From the NCBI GenBank assembly GCA_002753565.1, contig PEAM01000029.1:1-53171 (forward strand): a stretch of DNA of 53,171 nucleotides. The letters are read 5' to 3'. Shown here in pieces: positions 7,381 through 17,134 of the stretch. Source of the DNA: Magnetococcales bacterium (GTDB lineage Bacteria; Pseudomonadota; Magnetococcia; Magnetococcales; JADFYX01). The position numbers and the translations under genes are program-made. The notes below the pieces were generated by a model that was not told the DNA's origin, did no database searches, and saw only the letters and a list, made by a program, of their open reading frames with translations. How positions within the stretch are numbered: position 1 is the stretch's first letter; each line of letters opens with the position of its first letter.

Positions 7381-10300
7381 ATGCCGAAAGATATTCGAGG
7401 TCTTCCAGAGGGTGCCGGAAATGTTGGAACCATCACCGTACTGGGGATTACTTCACTGGTCATCAACCTGCTGGGACTGATGGTTCCTCTGGTTCTGATG
7501 CAGGTTTTCAATCGGATCATTCCCAATCAGGCGGTTGACACCCTCTCTCTTTTGGTGATGGGGGTTCTGATTGCCCTGGCGGTCGAAGGTATTCTTCGTA
7601 CCTTGCGGGCCTATATCATCAGCTGGATTGGCGCGCGGTTTACCCATAAGGGGAGCTGCCGAATTCTACGCCGCCTTCTCTTTGCCGAACCTCGGGTGTT
7701 CGAACGGGTGGACGGGGCTAAATATTTAGAGCAGATGGGTGCCATCAACACCTTGGGAGATCAATACTCCGGCCAAGGAATGCTGGCTATTTTCGATTTC
7801 CCCTTTTTGCTGCTGTTTCTCTTCATGATCTATCAAATCGGCGGTGTCTTGGTACTGATTCCCCTGATATCCCTGACCCTGATCGGCCTTTTTTCCATGA
7901 TGACCGGCAGCAAACTGCGCAAAACCCTGGATACCGACATCGAACTATCCGAGCGACGGTTCAGTTTTATCACCGAAACCTTGAGCCGGATTCACTCGGT
8001 GAAAGCGCTGGCCATGGAGTCTCTCATGCTCCGTCGTTATGAGATGCTGCAGCAACCCAACATTCGCCAAACCTACGACATCATCGCCTGGGGAGGGACC
8101 ATCCCGGTCTTCTCCGCCTTTACCAGTCAGGCCACCACCGCCCTGGTGATCGGTTTTGGCGCCATTCAAGTGATCAACAGCGACCTGACCACCGGCGGAC
8201 TGGCTGCCTGTGTGATGCTCTCCGGTCGCTCTCTGCAGCCCCTTCAGGCTCTGGTAGGTGGGTGGACCCGCCTCCAATCCACCAAGCTGGCCAAAAGACA
8301 GGTCGAGACCCTCTTTGCCATTCCACAACGCCCCATTCACCAAAAAACAGAGGAAGAAGATGTGGTGATGGGGGCTTTGGATCTTCAGAACATCTCCTGC
8401 ACCTTCGAGGGTGATCTGACCATCCTGGACAAGCTCAGCCTCTCTGTAGAGCCGGGTGAGTGCGTCGGCCTCATCGGTGAGAGTGGCGAGGGAAAAACCA
8501 CCCTCCTGAAGCTCATCTCCGGCTCGGTGGCGCCAACCGGCGGCAAGGTGTTGATCGATGGCTACGACCGTAGCGAACTGCCCCCTCACATGCACGCCTC
8601 CATCGGCTATATTCCGCAAAAAGGCACCCTTTTCAACGCCACCATTCTTGAAAACCTGACCATGTTCGACCCCTCCCGAACGGAGGATGCTTTGGAAATT
8701 GCTGAAAAGCTGGGCCTGGATGACATGGTCTCCCGAACTCCCAAGGGGTACCATACTCCTGTGGGAGAAGGGGTCTCCGACACCCTGCCTGCTGGTGTCA
8801 TTCAGCGGATAACCATCACCCGAATTCTGGCCATGAAACCCCGAATCGTTCTGTTTGATGAAGCCAATATCGCCATCGATTCAGAAGGGGACATCATGCT
8901 GCGCAACTACCTGGATGAGCTGAAAGGGAGCTGCACCATTCTGCTGGTCTCTCAACGCCCCTCTCTGTTGCGGATTACCGATCGGGCGGTCCAGTTCCAT
9001 CAGGGCCGACTAAAAAATCTCGATCACTTCATGGATGCCCTTCGTCCGCCGCCGCCCAAACCTGGAGAGGAGAGAGAGCCCGTTACTGAAGCGCCGACCC
9101 TGGCGGCAAAACAGATAGTGGCCACAGATGAGGTATTGGAAGAGAGCCCGAAAGAAGAGGACAGGCCAGAGTTTGGCTCCCGATCCTGGCAGCAATATCT
9201 GGAACAGATGCCCGATCAAAACCCAGCAACATGGTGCCTCAAAGGGCTGCTGGAGGGGTTTCACTGGCACGGAACAGCCCGTCAGTTGGCCGAAGCCATC
9301 CCTCACATGCTCTCCAACCTGGACCTGACCGGCCTCTGTAATGTGATGGCCAATCTCAGTTTCAGCTTTCAGACCGAAAGAGGGAAGATTACCGATGTGG
9401 ATAATCGGCTGACCCCTTTTCTGTTTGTCTTTGAAAATGGACACTCGGTGGTGGTTCAGAAGGTCAAATCCCATGGCGAGATGGAGATTACCGACAGCAA
9501 AGATGGTGAGCGGCACACCGTCAAGCTGACTGGAGTGGGTGATGCCTATTTTTTCATCCCTGACCAAGATGAGCGAACGGTCAAACGGAGCTGGCTCAAA
9601 ATGCAGCTGGGCCTTTTTCGCTCTTTGGTCGGTAACATCATGGCGATCACCCTGGTGGCTGGCATCATGACCATGTCCATTCCGGTCTATGTCATGATCA
9701 TCTACGATCGGGTGATTCCCAGCGGCTCGGTCTCTACCGGCATGGTCATGCTGCTTGGCGCCATACTGGCCTTGATTGTCGATGCGGTGCTGCGCATACG
9801 CCGCGCCCATATGTTGGCCTATATCGGCGCCAAGGTGGAGCGCTCCCTGGGCGGGGCCATTCTCGGCAAAATCATGTCCATGCCCCCCAACCTGACAGAA
9901 CAGGTCTCCATTGGTGATCAGGTCTCTCGGGTCAAGTCTCTGGAGATTATCCGGGAGATGATGACCGGCCCGCTGGCTCTGCTTTTTTACGATATCCCCT
10001 CTACCCTGCTGTTTCTGGTTCTACTGATGGTGATCAACCCGGGTGTGGTGGTGATGATGGTCGCTCTGATTGTCATCTTGACCCTGTTTGGCATGGCCCT
10101 TTTGCCGGTGATTCGCTACCGCTCTATGGTCTCCTCCAAGCTCCACTCCCAAAAGCAGATTTTCTTGACGGAAACCCTATCCCGAATCCAGACCATTCAG
10201 ATGACCCATGCTGAGGAGACCTGGTTTGAACGTTATCGTGAAATATCCGGCAAGGCGACCCTGGCTGAGAGTCGTCTCAACATGATCTCCAGCCAGCTGA

Positions 10301-11277
10301 CGACCCTGGCCAAAATGGTGACCATGGCAGCCGCTATCGGCATCATGAGCATCACGGCCCGGGCGGTGATGGCAGGCGAGCTGGGTATGGGGGCGGTGGT
10401 TGCCTCCATGTTGATGACCTGGCGGATCCTCTCCCCCATTCAAACCGCCTTTCTGGGCATTGTTCGCATGGTGAGTGTCTTTAACAGCACCGCTCAGCTA
10501 GACCGATTGATGGATATTCGAGGAGAGCGCAACATCAGCAAAGATGCCATAACCCAACAAAAATTTGTTGGCGAGGTGGCCTTTGCCCGAGTCTCTTTCC
10601 GCTATGTCAACGATGCCGACCCAGCTCTGGTCGGTATGAGTTTTCGCATTCCCGCAGGCTCGGTAGTGACTATTATCGGTGCCAACGGTTCAGGCAAGTC
10701 AACCCTGATGAAGTTGATCATGGGTCTTTACTCTCCTCAAGCGGGTAGCGTCTTAATCGATAACAACGACATTCGCCAACTCAGCCCCATCGAACTTCGC
10801 CATGCCATCAGCTATCTACCTCAGAAGTGTGACATCTTCTTTGGTACGGTTGCACAAAACTTGCGACTGGCCAATCCAGAGGCCAGTGATGAGGAGCTGG
10901 AGGAGGCAGCCAGACAGTCGGGGATGCTGGAGGAGATTCAAGATTTACCCCGTGGTTTCAATACCCGGCTCCAAGACAGTGGTGGTGAACAGCTCTCAGC
11001 GGGATTCCGCCAACGGCTCTCTCTGACCCGTACCCTTTTGAAGCGTTCGCCCATTACCCTGTTTGACGAGCCCTCCAACAATATGGATTCCAAGAGTGAG
11101 ACCCTGTTTTTGGAGACCATCAACAGAATGCGCGGAAAAAGCACCGTGTTTATCGTCACCCACCGGCCCAGCCATCTTAAAATGGCCGATCTGGTGCTCT
11201 ATCTGGACCGAGGCTACTTAAAGGCCATCGGTCCTCCTGACGAGATCAACAAAATGCTGCCGAAGACGTTCGTATAA
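7381..11277 (+). CDS. Type I secretion ABC exporter with two fused half-transporters and a degenerate first NBD
   Basis: One 1298-residue chain holds two complete export half-units. Half 1 has a membrane domain (~15-290) and an ATPase domain with Walker A GESGEGKT (366-373) and Walker B Asp493-Glu494. Its signature is LPAGV (469-473) instead of LSGGQ, and the switch His is replaced by Gln525. A ~150-residue C39-peptidase-like domain without an obvious catalytic Cys (from about residue 610) leads into half 2. Half 2 has a membrane domain and an NBD with Walker A GANGSGKS (Lys1106), signature LSAGF (1205-1209), Walker B Asp1229-Glu1230 and His1261. Type I exporters are usually homodimers of one half. 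GGAG 7 bases before the ATG supports the start. It is flanked by two HlyD genes. Confidence 0.92.
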   Translation: MPKDIRGLPEGAGNVGTITVLGITSLVINLLGLMVPLVLMQVFNRIIPNQAVDTLSLLVMGVLIALAVEGILRTLRAYIISWIGARFTHKGSCRILRRLLFAEPRVFERVDGAKYLEQMGAINTLGDQYSGQGMLAIFDFPFLLLFLFMIYQIGGVLVLIPLISLTLIGLFSMMTGSKLRKTLDTDIELSERRFSFITETLSRIHSVKALAMESLMLRRYEMLQQPNIRQTYDIIAWGGTIPVFSAFTSQATTALVIGFGAIQVINSDLTTGGLAACVMLSGRSLQPLQALVGGWTRLQSTKLAKRQVETLFAIPQRPIHQKTEEEDVVMGALDLQNISCTFEGDLTILDKLSLSVEPGECVGLIGESGEGKTTLLKLISGSVAPTGGKVLIDGYDRSELPPHMHASIGYIPQKGTLFNATILENLTMFDPSRTEDALEIAEKLGLDDMVSRTPKGYHTPVGEGVSDTLPAGVIQRITITRILAMKPRIVLFDEANIAIDSEGDIMLRNYLDELKGSCTILLVSQRPSLLRITDRAVQFHQGRLKNLDHFMDALRPPPPKPGEEREPVTEAPTLAAKQIVATDEVLEESPKEEDRPEFGSRSWQQYLEQMPDQNPATWCLKGLLEGFHWHGTARQLAEAIPHMLSNLDLTGLCNVMANLSFSFQTERGKITDVDNRLTPFLFVFENGHSVVVQKVKSHGEMEITDSKDGERHTVKLTGVGDAYFFIPDQDERTVKRSWLKMQLGLFRSLVGNIMAITLVAGIMTMSIPVYVMIIYDRVIPSGSVSTGMVMLLGAILALIVDAVLRIRRAHMLAYIGAKVERSLGGAILGKIMSMPPNLTEQVSIGDQVSRVKSLEIIREMMTGPLALLFYDIPSTLLFLVLLMVINPGVVVMMVALIVILTLFGMALLPVIRYRSMVSSKLHSQKQIFLTETLSRIQTIQMTHAEETWFERYREISGKATLAESRLNMISSQLTTLAKMVTMAAAIGIMSITARAVMAGELGMGAVVASMLMTWRILSPIQTAFLGIVRMVSVFNSTAQLDRLMDIRGERNISKDAITQQKFVGEVAFARVSFRYVNDADPALVGMSFRIPAGSVVTIIGANGSGKSTLMKLIMGLYSPQAGSVLIDNNDIRQLSPIELRHAISYLPQKCDIFFGTVAQNLRLANPEASDEELEEAARQSGMLEEIQDLPRGFNTRLQDSGGEQLSAGFRQRLSLTRTLLKRSPITLFDEPSNNMDSKSETLFLETINRMRGKSTVFIVTHRPSHLKMADLVLYLDRGYLKAIGPPDEINKMLPKTFV

Positions 11278-11298
11278 TGGTGATTAGAGGGAAAAATC

Positions 11299-12657
11299 AT
11301 GCTGCGCAATAACTTTTCCCGGTATCTTCCGGAAGCGAACATTCTGGAAGAGACCGGGGTATCCTCCAAGATTCTCCTGCTTTTGTTGGGAACCGTTCTT
11401 TTGACGGCCTTCCTGTTTATTCTTGCTTCTGCCACAACGGTGGATGAAGCGATCAAGTCGAGAGGGCAGATTCTCCCTCAAAAAGGGGTTATCCAGGTAC
11501 AGCCCTCCGAAGGGGGGGTAATTGAGGCCATTCATGTCCAGAATGGCCAGCGGGTAAACCGTGGCTCCCTGCTGATCACCCTGAACAATGCCAAAACCAG
11601 CTCGGAACAGAAACAGGTTGAGGCACGCCTCATGAGCCTGATCGCCAAATCCATCCGTCTGGAGGCCTTTATCAAAGAGACCCCAGCCGATTTTTCCGGC
11701 ATACCCGAAGCCTACGCCGACCTGGTCCGGGAGCAGCGCTCTCTACTCAAAACCCAAAACCAAGCGTTGAAGCAGAGTCTCTCGGTCTACGACAAACAGA
11801 TCGACCAGAGACAGTCGGAAATCGAGCTAACCCGTCAAAACCTGAATAATATTGAAGCCACAAACCGGGTGAATGCCACTCTGCTCTCCCTCCAAGAGGA
11901 TCTGGGCAAGAAAAACCTCTCCTCTCGCATGTCTCAACTGGATGCCAAACGGGTCCATCTGACCAGCGAGGGGAAAAAAATGGGCCTGATCAGCCAATAT
12001 AAGCAGGTCAAGCTTGCCCTGCGTGAGGTGAAAGAGAAGAAAAAACGGTTCAAAGAGATGGCGCTGGAGCAGGCTTCCAGAGAGTTAAGCGAGATCAACA
12101 ATGAGATCAACCAATCCAGGACCCAACTGGAACGTATGAATGACCGCAAGCGCAACCTTTTTATTCGCGCCCCCATTGCCGGTTGGATTCAAAACACCCA
12201 GGTCCACACCATAGGGGGTGTTTTCAGGAGTGGTGACATCATGATGGAGGTGGTCCCAGCCCATGCAGATCTGCATCTGGAGCTGGAGATCAAGCCGCAG
12301 GATGTCGGCTTTGTCAAACCGGGGCAGAAGGTGGCGGTCAAGGTCTCCAGCTACTCGGCCGAACAGTATGGAAAAATTTCCGGCAAGATGGTCTCCATCT
12401 CCCCTTTCACCCAGATGGGCAGCGATGGCTCTTTTATTTACAAGGGGATTGTCAAACTAGACAGCCGATTTGTCGGTGATCCCAAAGAGGGACGCCTGAT
12501 CCTGCCCGGCATGACAGCCGAGGCCGACGTTATTTCTGGCAATCGATCCATTTTAACCTATATAATCAAGCCATTGATTAAATCCAGCCGGCATGTTCCT
12601 GTCTCTGAAGGGTTGGGCAACATCAGCCGAGAGCTTTCCGGCATGTTTGACAAATAA
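11299..12657 (+). CDS. HlyD-family membrane fusion protein, type I secretion (second of two)
   Basis: 452 residues with the same plan as the first adaptor but clearly divergent in sequence. A transmembrane helix at ~26-46 (ILLLLLGTVLLTAFLFILA) is followed by a lipoyl-like half-motif (QPSEGGVIEAIHVQNGQRVN), a long coiled coil (~105-280), and a C-terminal barrel beginning near IRAPIAGWIQNTQVH. It starts 21 bases after the exporter stop and is probably translated from the same message. Having two different adaptors beside a two-headed exporter suggests either a mixed adaptor ring or one adaptor matched to each half. A weak inverted repeat (TCAAGCA/TGCTTGA) lies in the 158-base gap after the gene. 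Confidence 0.88.
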   Translation: MLRNNFSRYLPEANILEETGVSSKILLLLLGTVLLTAFLFILASATTVDEAIKSRGQILPQKGVIQVQPSEGGVIEAIHVQNGQRVNRGSLLITLNNAKTSSEQKQVEARLMSLIAKSIRLEAFIKETPADFSGIPEAYADLVREQRSLLKTQNQALKQSLSVYDKQIDQRQSEIELTRQNLNNIEATNRVNATLLSLQEDLGKKNLSSRMSQLDAKRVHLTSEGKKMGLISQYKQVKLALREVKEKKKRFKEMALEQASRELSEINNEINQSRTQLERMNDRKRNLFIRAPIAGWIQNTQVHTIGGVFRSGDIMMEVVPAHADLHLELEIKPQDVGFVKPGQKVAVKVSSYSAEQYGKISGKMVSISPFTQMGSDGSFIYKGIVKLDSRFVGDPKEGRLILPGMTAEADVISGNRSILTYIIKPLIKSSRHVPVSEGLGNISRELSGMFDK

Positions 12658-12815
12658 GTTCGGGCACTGTTTCAATTGCCCTGGAGGCGATCAAGCAGGC
12701 ATGGAACCTTTATTGCTTGAGATATTCTTTGGTTTGACAAAAAAACGACAGGCTGACTCCTGGCACCTTTTTATCTGAATATTTTTTCACCAATCTCAAC
12801 AAGGATTGCCCCATC

Positions 12816-14744
12816 ATGCCAGACACATCTCTTTCAACGTTGACCAAACGGCAAAATGAAATTTTGAAGCTTTTGCGTGCCGGATTAAGCAACAAAGAGG
12901 TCGCTCGCAAGCTGGATATTTCCGATGGAACGGTCAAACAGCATTTGGTAGAGATCTACCGCCGCCTGAAAGTCAACAATCGTACCAAAGCAGTACAGGC
13001 CCTCTCCGATCAAGGAGATCATTCTGTTTTTCTCTCTCCCATGGAGAAAGCCGACTTGCAAGAGCCGGGAGATGCCGCCCCGACCCCTTTTCAAATTTCC
13101 GGCTCCATTCAGCCCATCAGCTTCATGACCGTACGAATTCAAGCTTCCGAAACCTTGATCAACCGGCTGGGTAGCGAGGGATACAGCCAACTGAATCTTA
13201 CCCTTCGCCAGGCCTGTCAAGAGGCGGCAGACCGCTATGAAGGGGTGGTCCAGGGTAGCCCGGATGGTCTGCTGGTTCTGTTTGGCATCAAGCGCATGCG
13301 AGAAGATGATGCCCTGCGGGCGGCCTGCTCTGCCCAATGGGTTGTGCAAACCATGGATAAGGAAAAAAGTGCTCTTGAGCTTTTTGTCAACAGCGGCAAT
13401 GTGGTTCTTTTCAACGAGGGGGGGACGACGACTGTACAGGGTGGCTTACTGAGCAGCCCCGTTAAAGGCCTGCCCATGGCAGGCCACCGGTCTATCATCC
13501 TCTCCCAGGCCACCCAGGTAGAAACCGGTAATCTGGACAGCCGATATGGTCCTACCTCTCCCCACTTTCCTGGCGGCATGTTACAGGCTGAAAAAATGAA
13601 AAAAGCGCCAGCTTTTACTCCCCCTTTTACCGGCCGATATGAGGAGCTGGACAGCCTCCATGAGATGGTTGCCGAAGCCAGACAGGGGACCAGCAGCGCG
13701 ACCATCGTCTCGGGTGAGGCCGGTTTTGGTGTCACACGGCTGGTACGTCAGTTTCAAAAAGAGATGACCGCCAACCAGCCCATTCTCTGGCTGGACGGTC
13801 ACTGCCACTCTACCGCCACCATGATTCCCTTTCACCCCCTGCTCCCCATCCTCGAAAAACTTGCTGACTGTGATGAGCAGGCAACCTTGGCACAAAAGAG
13901 CGAACAGCTTCATATTTGGGCTAAAAGCCTGGATGTCACCCTGGCTGCCAGCGCCCAACAGCTGCTCTCTTATCTCCTGGAAAAAGAGCCGCCACCCCGC
14001 ATGAAGCAGGGCGATCCCCTGCTGGAGAGTCTCACCAATCTTTTGGCCACCCTTTTGAAAGGGCTTGGGCAGCCTGCTGTTCTGTTTTTGGATAATTTAC
14101 AGTGGATGGACCCCCACTCTCGGGTACTGTTACCCAGCCTCGCCAACGCCTTGAACGGCAGCCATGTTTGGCTGTTGGGTGCAGGGCGTCGTGCCGAGTT
14201 GCGGGCCTTGGTCAATCTGCCCGGATTCCGAGGCATCTCTCTCTCCCGCTTGACAGGTCGAGAGATGCTCCGTCTGCTCAAAGAGCTGCCGATTGCCAAA
14301 AAAGTCAACCGGGAGACCCTGGTATCCTTGGCTCAGTGGAGTCGGGGTGCCCCCCTGTTTGCCATTGAGAGTGCAGCCCGTCTATCTCAACTAAGCCAGA
14401 CCAAACTGGACAAAGCGGTAGAGGATGCCGATTTTTTTCCCGACTCCCTTCTCTCTCTTATTTTGGAGCGGCTGCATGGTGTTCCGGGGATCGATTGGAA
14501 GGTGATCCGTACGTTGGCCATCCTGGAAGAGCCAACCCTGTTATCCACCCTGCTCTCCCTGCAACTGCACGGCAACAGACAGGCTACTCAAGCCGCTGCG
14601 GCCCATCTGGTCCAGACCGGCCTGCTGAAGATTGTCGGAACCGGAGAAGAGCGAACCATTCTTTTCACCAGCACCATGGTTCGCTCGGCCATTCGCAAAA
14701 CCCTTCCCCAGAGTGATCTGGACATGCGCTTGTCACCTGGTTGA
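12816..14744 (+). CDS. LuxR-type HTH regulator with cyclase-like and AAA ATPase domains
   Basis: 642 residues. A LuxR/GerE helix-turn-helix is at the N-terminus (about 8-64; LTKRQNEILKLL, ISDGTVKQHLVEIYRRL), where most family members carry it at the C-terminus. Residues ~105-190 resemble a class III nucleotide cyclase fold (SFMTVRIQASE, GLLVLFG) without clear catalytic aspartates. From ~268 is an AAA/STAND-type module (FTGRYEELDSL; Walker B VLFLDNLQWMD), but the P-loop reads GEAGFGVT, with Val306 in place of the essential lysine. It therefore may not hydrolyse ATP. It follows the secretion genes in the same direction, and control of that cluster is the likely role. AAGGA precedes the ATG. Confidence 0.82.
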   Translation: MPDTSLSTLTKRQNEILKLLRAGLSNKEVARKLDISDGTVKQHLVEIYRRLKVNNRTKAVQALSDQGDHSVFLSPMEKADLQEPGDAAPTPFQISGSIQPISFMTVRIQASETLINRLGSEGYSQLNLTLRQACQEAADRYEGVVQGSPDGLLVLFGIKRMREDDALRAACSAQWVVQTMDKEKSALELFVNSGNVVLFNEGGTTTVQGGLLSSPVKGLPMAGHRSIILSQATQVETGNLDSRYGPTSPHFPGGMLQAEKMKKAPAFTPPFTGRYEELDSLHEMVAEARQGTSSATIVSGEAGFGVTRLVRQFQKEMTANQPILWLDGHCHSTATMIPFHPLLPILEKLADCDEQATLAQKSEQLHIWAKSLDVTLAASAQQLLSYLLEKEPPPRMKQGDPLLESLTNLLATLLKGLGQPAVLFLDNLQWMDPHSRVLLPSLANALNGSHVWLLGAGRRAELRALVNLPGFRGISLSRLTGREMLRLLKELPIAKKVNRETLVSLAQWSRGAPLFAIESAARLSQLSQTKLDKAVEDADFFPDSLLSLILERLHGVPGIDWKVIRTLAILEEPTLLSTLLSLQLHGNRQATQAAAAHLVQTGLLKIVGTGEERTILFTSTMVRSAIRKTLPQSDLDMRLSPG

Positions 14745-14750
14745 ACATCT

Positions 14751-14797
14751 CCAGAAAACCCAAACCCCATCGATGAAATGGGGTTTGGGTTTTCTGG
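14751..14797. terminator. Hairpin between convergent regulator and TolC genes (likely bidirectional terminator)
   Basis: A perfect 20-bp stem (14751-14770 with 14778-14797) and a 7-base loop lie 6 bases after the regulator stop and 30 bases before the TolC-family stop. The arms end in CCAGAAAACC/GGTTTTCTGG. The T-run after the stem is short, so termination is inferred from position and stem strength. Confidence 0.75.
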
Positions 14798-14827
14798 GTT
14801 TAAGGTGAAACGTCGCCCTACTGAGAA

Positions 14828-16963
14828 TCAATCATAGTCGTACCAGATCCGTTCATGTTTGTAGTCATGAAGCCGCTCGAACTGATCGTGGTTGAAGCGG
14901 TGATTGCTGTTTTTGGCATGGTCAACCGTATCCCAATAGAGCCGCCGTTTTTGCCACTTCTTATGCGGAACCCATCCAGCCTCCAGTCCCAGCCGACGCT
15001 GAATACGGTCCAGCTTTTCCTGAACATCTTCATAGCGTTTGAAGGGTCCGGCAACCACGCGGGTCATCTCCTTGCCATCGGGTGTATTCATGATCTCCAA
15101 CCAGGTGGGAATCCCCTCCTGGGAGAGGTTGTAGATCATGGGGGCAATGTCCTCCTCTTTGACATAGGTCTCCATGTGGATCATGTACTCTCCCTTGGCA
15201 TGGATCATCGGAGAGAGAGGCACCTCAGCCGGTCTCTCTTCTCTGGGAATAAGAGCGGTCAGGATATAATCATCGTCCAGAGTCTCGCCTTTACCAGACA
15301 GCCAATAGTCGTCATTCAACTCCTTCAATGGGCGCCGTTGGTCGCCATAGAGAGGAGGGTCATGCAGGGGGATGCCCCGTTCAATCAGTAACGCACTGAG
15401 AACCAGATTAAGACCTTCAGAAATGACATCATCATCGATCTTCTGAACCGCCTCAATTTTTTCGATGAGGATAGCCCGCTCTTTTTCGACAACCTCCTCA
15501 ATAACCGCCTCTCGCCCAACATGGGCCAGACGGACCACCTCTTCATGGTCGCCAACCGGAACGGTCGATTCCGGCACGACCGAACGACCCAACGCCCGCC
15601 ACAGGCTGACCAGGGCCAACTGAGCCTGAAAACGGTGGCGAACCAAGGTCGACTCCAAAGTAAACAGGTCAAAGCGGGTGTCCAGAAGGTCCACCAGGGT
15701 GCGGGTACCGGCCAGATACTCCTCTTCCAGGCCTGCCAAGGCCTTGTTGCTATAAAGCAGGGCCTTCTCCAGCGCGACAATGGCGGTCTGATTATTTTTC
15801 AGGTCATGACGGGCCTCCTCCACCTCGCGCCAGGCCAACTTCTTGGCCCGATCCAGATCGGCTAAAGAGGATGCCTTCCGAGCCATCGCCTCACGAGACT
15901 TCGAAACCGTCTCTCCCCCACTGAACAGAGGCAGGTTGAAGGTAAAGAGCAGTTGGTGGGCATCTTCGGTATCGGTCAGGGAGATACCGGAAGTACCGCC
16001 CAGCTCTGAGTCCCAGGTGCGGCTGGCAGAGTAGTTGACATCGAGGGTGGGTAGATGTTGGGAACGGGCAATGCTGACATCATACTCCCGCTCCTTGAGT
16101 CGTGACCGAGCTGCCCAGATATCGGGACGATCTTCAATCCAGCGCCAGATCTGCTCATCCAGGTTTTCCGGCTCGCTCCAGCTTAACTCCGGCAGAGAGA
16201 GGGAGTCGTCTGGATATTGACCGACAATCTCCTTGAAGAACTCCGCCTCTTTTTTGACCGTGTTGAGGGCATCTTCATAGCTGGCCTCAGCCTGGGCCGA
16301 GCGGGAAGCGGCCTCGTTAAACTCTGTCTCATTGGCCTCGCCGGAGTCCAGGCGCAGCTTAACCACCTTCATATTTTTTCGGGTGACCTTGAGATATTTA
16401 TTGGCCAGATCAAACACCTGCTTGGCCTCCAGCCAGTTGGCGGCAACGCTCGAAACCTGCAGCACCATATCCTGACGCATGGCCATCAACTCGGCATAGG
16501 CGGTCTCTCGAACCAGATCGCTTTGGGAATATTCCATAAAATCCGGTACATTAAAAATGACCTGGTCAATATTGAGTTCGATTTTGGAGGGGTTGGAATG
16601 TTTTTGCGTACCCAGACGACGATAGTGGGTGCCCTGAATCGAGTGGCTGGCGGTAAAATCTGCCGAGGGAATCAATTTGGCAAAGGTTTGAGACTCATCC
16701 TCACGGGCAATCCGCAGCTGGGCCTCAGCCTTGTGAATGCTTGGGTTATGAGACTGGGCGATATCCACGGCCCGCCAAAACTCCCGAACATCGGCATGAG
16801 AAACCTCCGGAGAGAGCAGGGTCGTAGCAGAAACCATCATAGCGGCCGCCAACCCCATCCGTCGCAATACGCTCCCGCTGGGCAGCAAGCCTTCCAGTGG
16901 TGTTATATGCTCTTTCATGTTATCCAAACCAGTTCCCAAATTAAATAGATTGGTTAAAGCCAA
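14828..16963 (-). CDS. TolC-family outer-membrane efflux protein with C-terminal SPOR-like extension
   Basis: The N-terminal ~450 residues are a TolC/OEP channel: signal peptide (core GLAAAMMVSATTLL, cleavage near SHADV), two repeated helical/beta halves, and features such as HNPSIHKAEAQL and YLAGTRTLVDLLDTR. A ~250-residue C-terminal extension follows; its last part (MIHMETYVKEEDIAP to GWVPHKKW) resembles a SPOR peptidoglycan-binding domain, including RVVAGPFKRYEDVQ. TolC proteins usually end near 430-490 residues. TTG at 16963 has a strong AAGGTGA site; ATG at 16918 (GGATAAC) gives a more usual signal peptide and is a real alternative. The gene is convergent with the secretion operon and would supply its outer-membrane channel. 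Confidence 0.87.
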   Translation of the reverse strand: MALTNLFNLGTGLDNMKEHITPLEGLLPSGSVLRRMGLAAAMMVSATTLLSPEVSHADVREFWRAVDIAQSHNPSIHKAEAQLRIAREDESQTFAKLIPSADFTASHSIQGTHYRRLGTQKHSNPSKIELNIDQVIFNVPDFMEYSQSDLVRETAYAELMAMRQDMVLQVSSVAANWLEAKQVFDLANKYLKVTRKNMKVVKLRLDSGEANETEFNEAASRSAQAEASYEDALNTVKKEAEFFKEIVGQYPDDSLSLPELSWSEPENLDEQIWRWIEDRPDIWAARSRLKEREYDVSIARSQHLPTLDVNYSASRTWDSELGGTSGISLTDTEDAHQLLFTFNLPLFSGGETVSKSREAMARKASSLADLDRAKKLAWREVEEARHDLKNNQTAIVALEKALLYSNKALAGLEEEYLAGTRTLVDLLDTRFDLFTLESTLVRHRFQAQLALVSLWRALGRSVVPESTVPVGDHEEVVRLAHVGREAVIEEVVEKERAILIEKIEAVQKIDDDVISEGLNLVLSALLIERGIPLHDPPLYGDQRRPLKELNDDYWLSGKGETLDDDYILTALIPREERPAEVPLSPMIHAKGEYMIHMETYVKEEDIAPMIYNLSQEGIPTWLEIMNTPDGKEMTRVVAGPFKRYEDVQEKLDRIQRRLGLEAGWVPHKKWQKRRLYWDTVDHAKNSNHRFNHDQFERLHDYKHERIWYDYD

Positions 16964-17134
16964 GCTTCACCTTTTTCACTCTTCTCACGGTGTTTATCGG
17001 TGTCGTGACCGTTTTCTGAAGGGAAAAAACCCAAAGCAGAGCTAAAACTGTCTATTTATTTCACATAATGGCTGTTCCAACTTCCATTAAGTAAAAAAAT
17101 TGGTCTTTACAAGGCAGGAGCAGGGGGAAGGAGA

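Noticed and set aside
16217-16948. Long plus-strand ORF of 243 codons opposite the TolC-family gene
   Set aside because: It is a shadow of a well-supported coding frame, with no domain, signal or ribosome site of its own.
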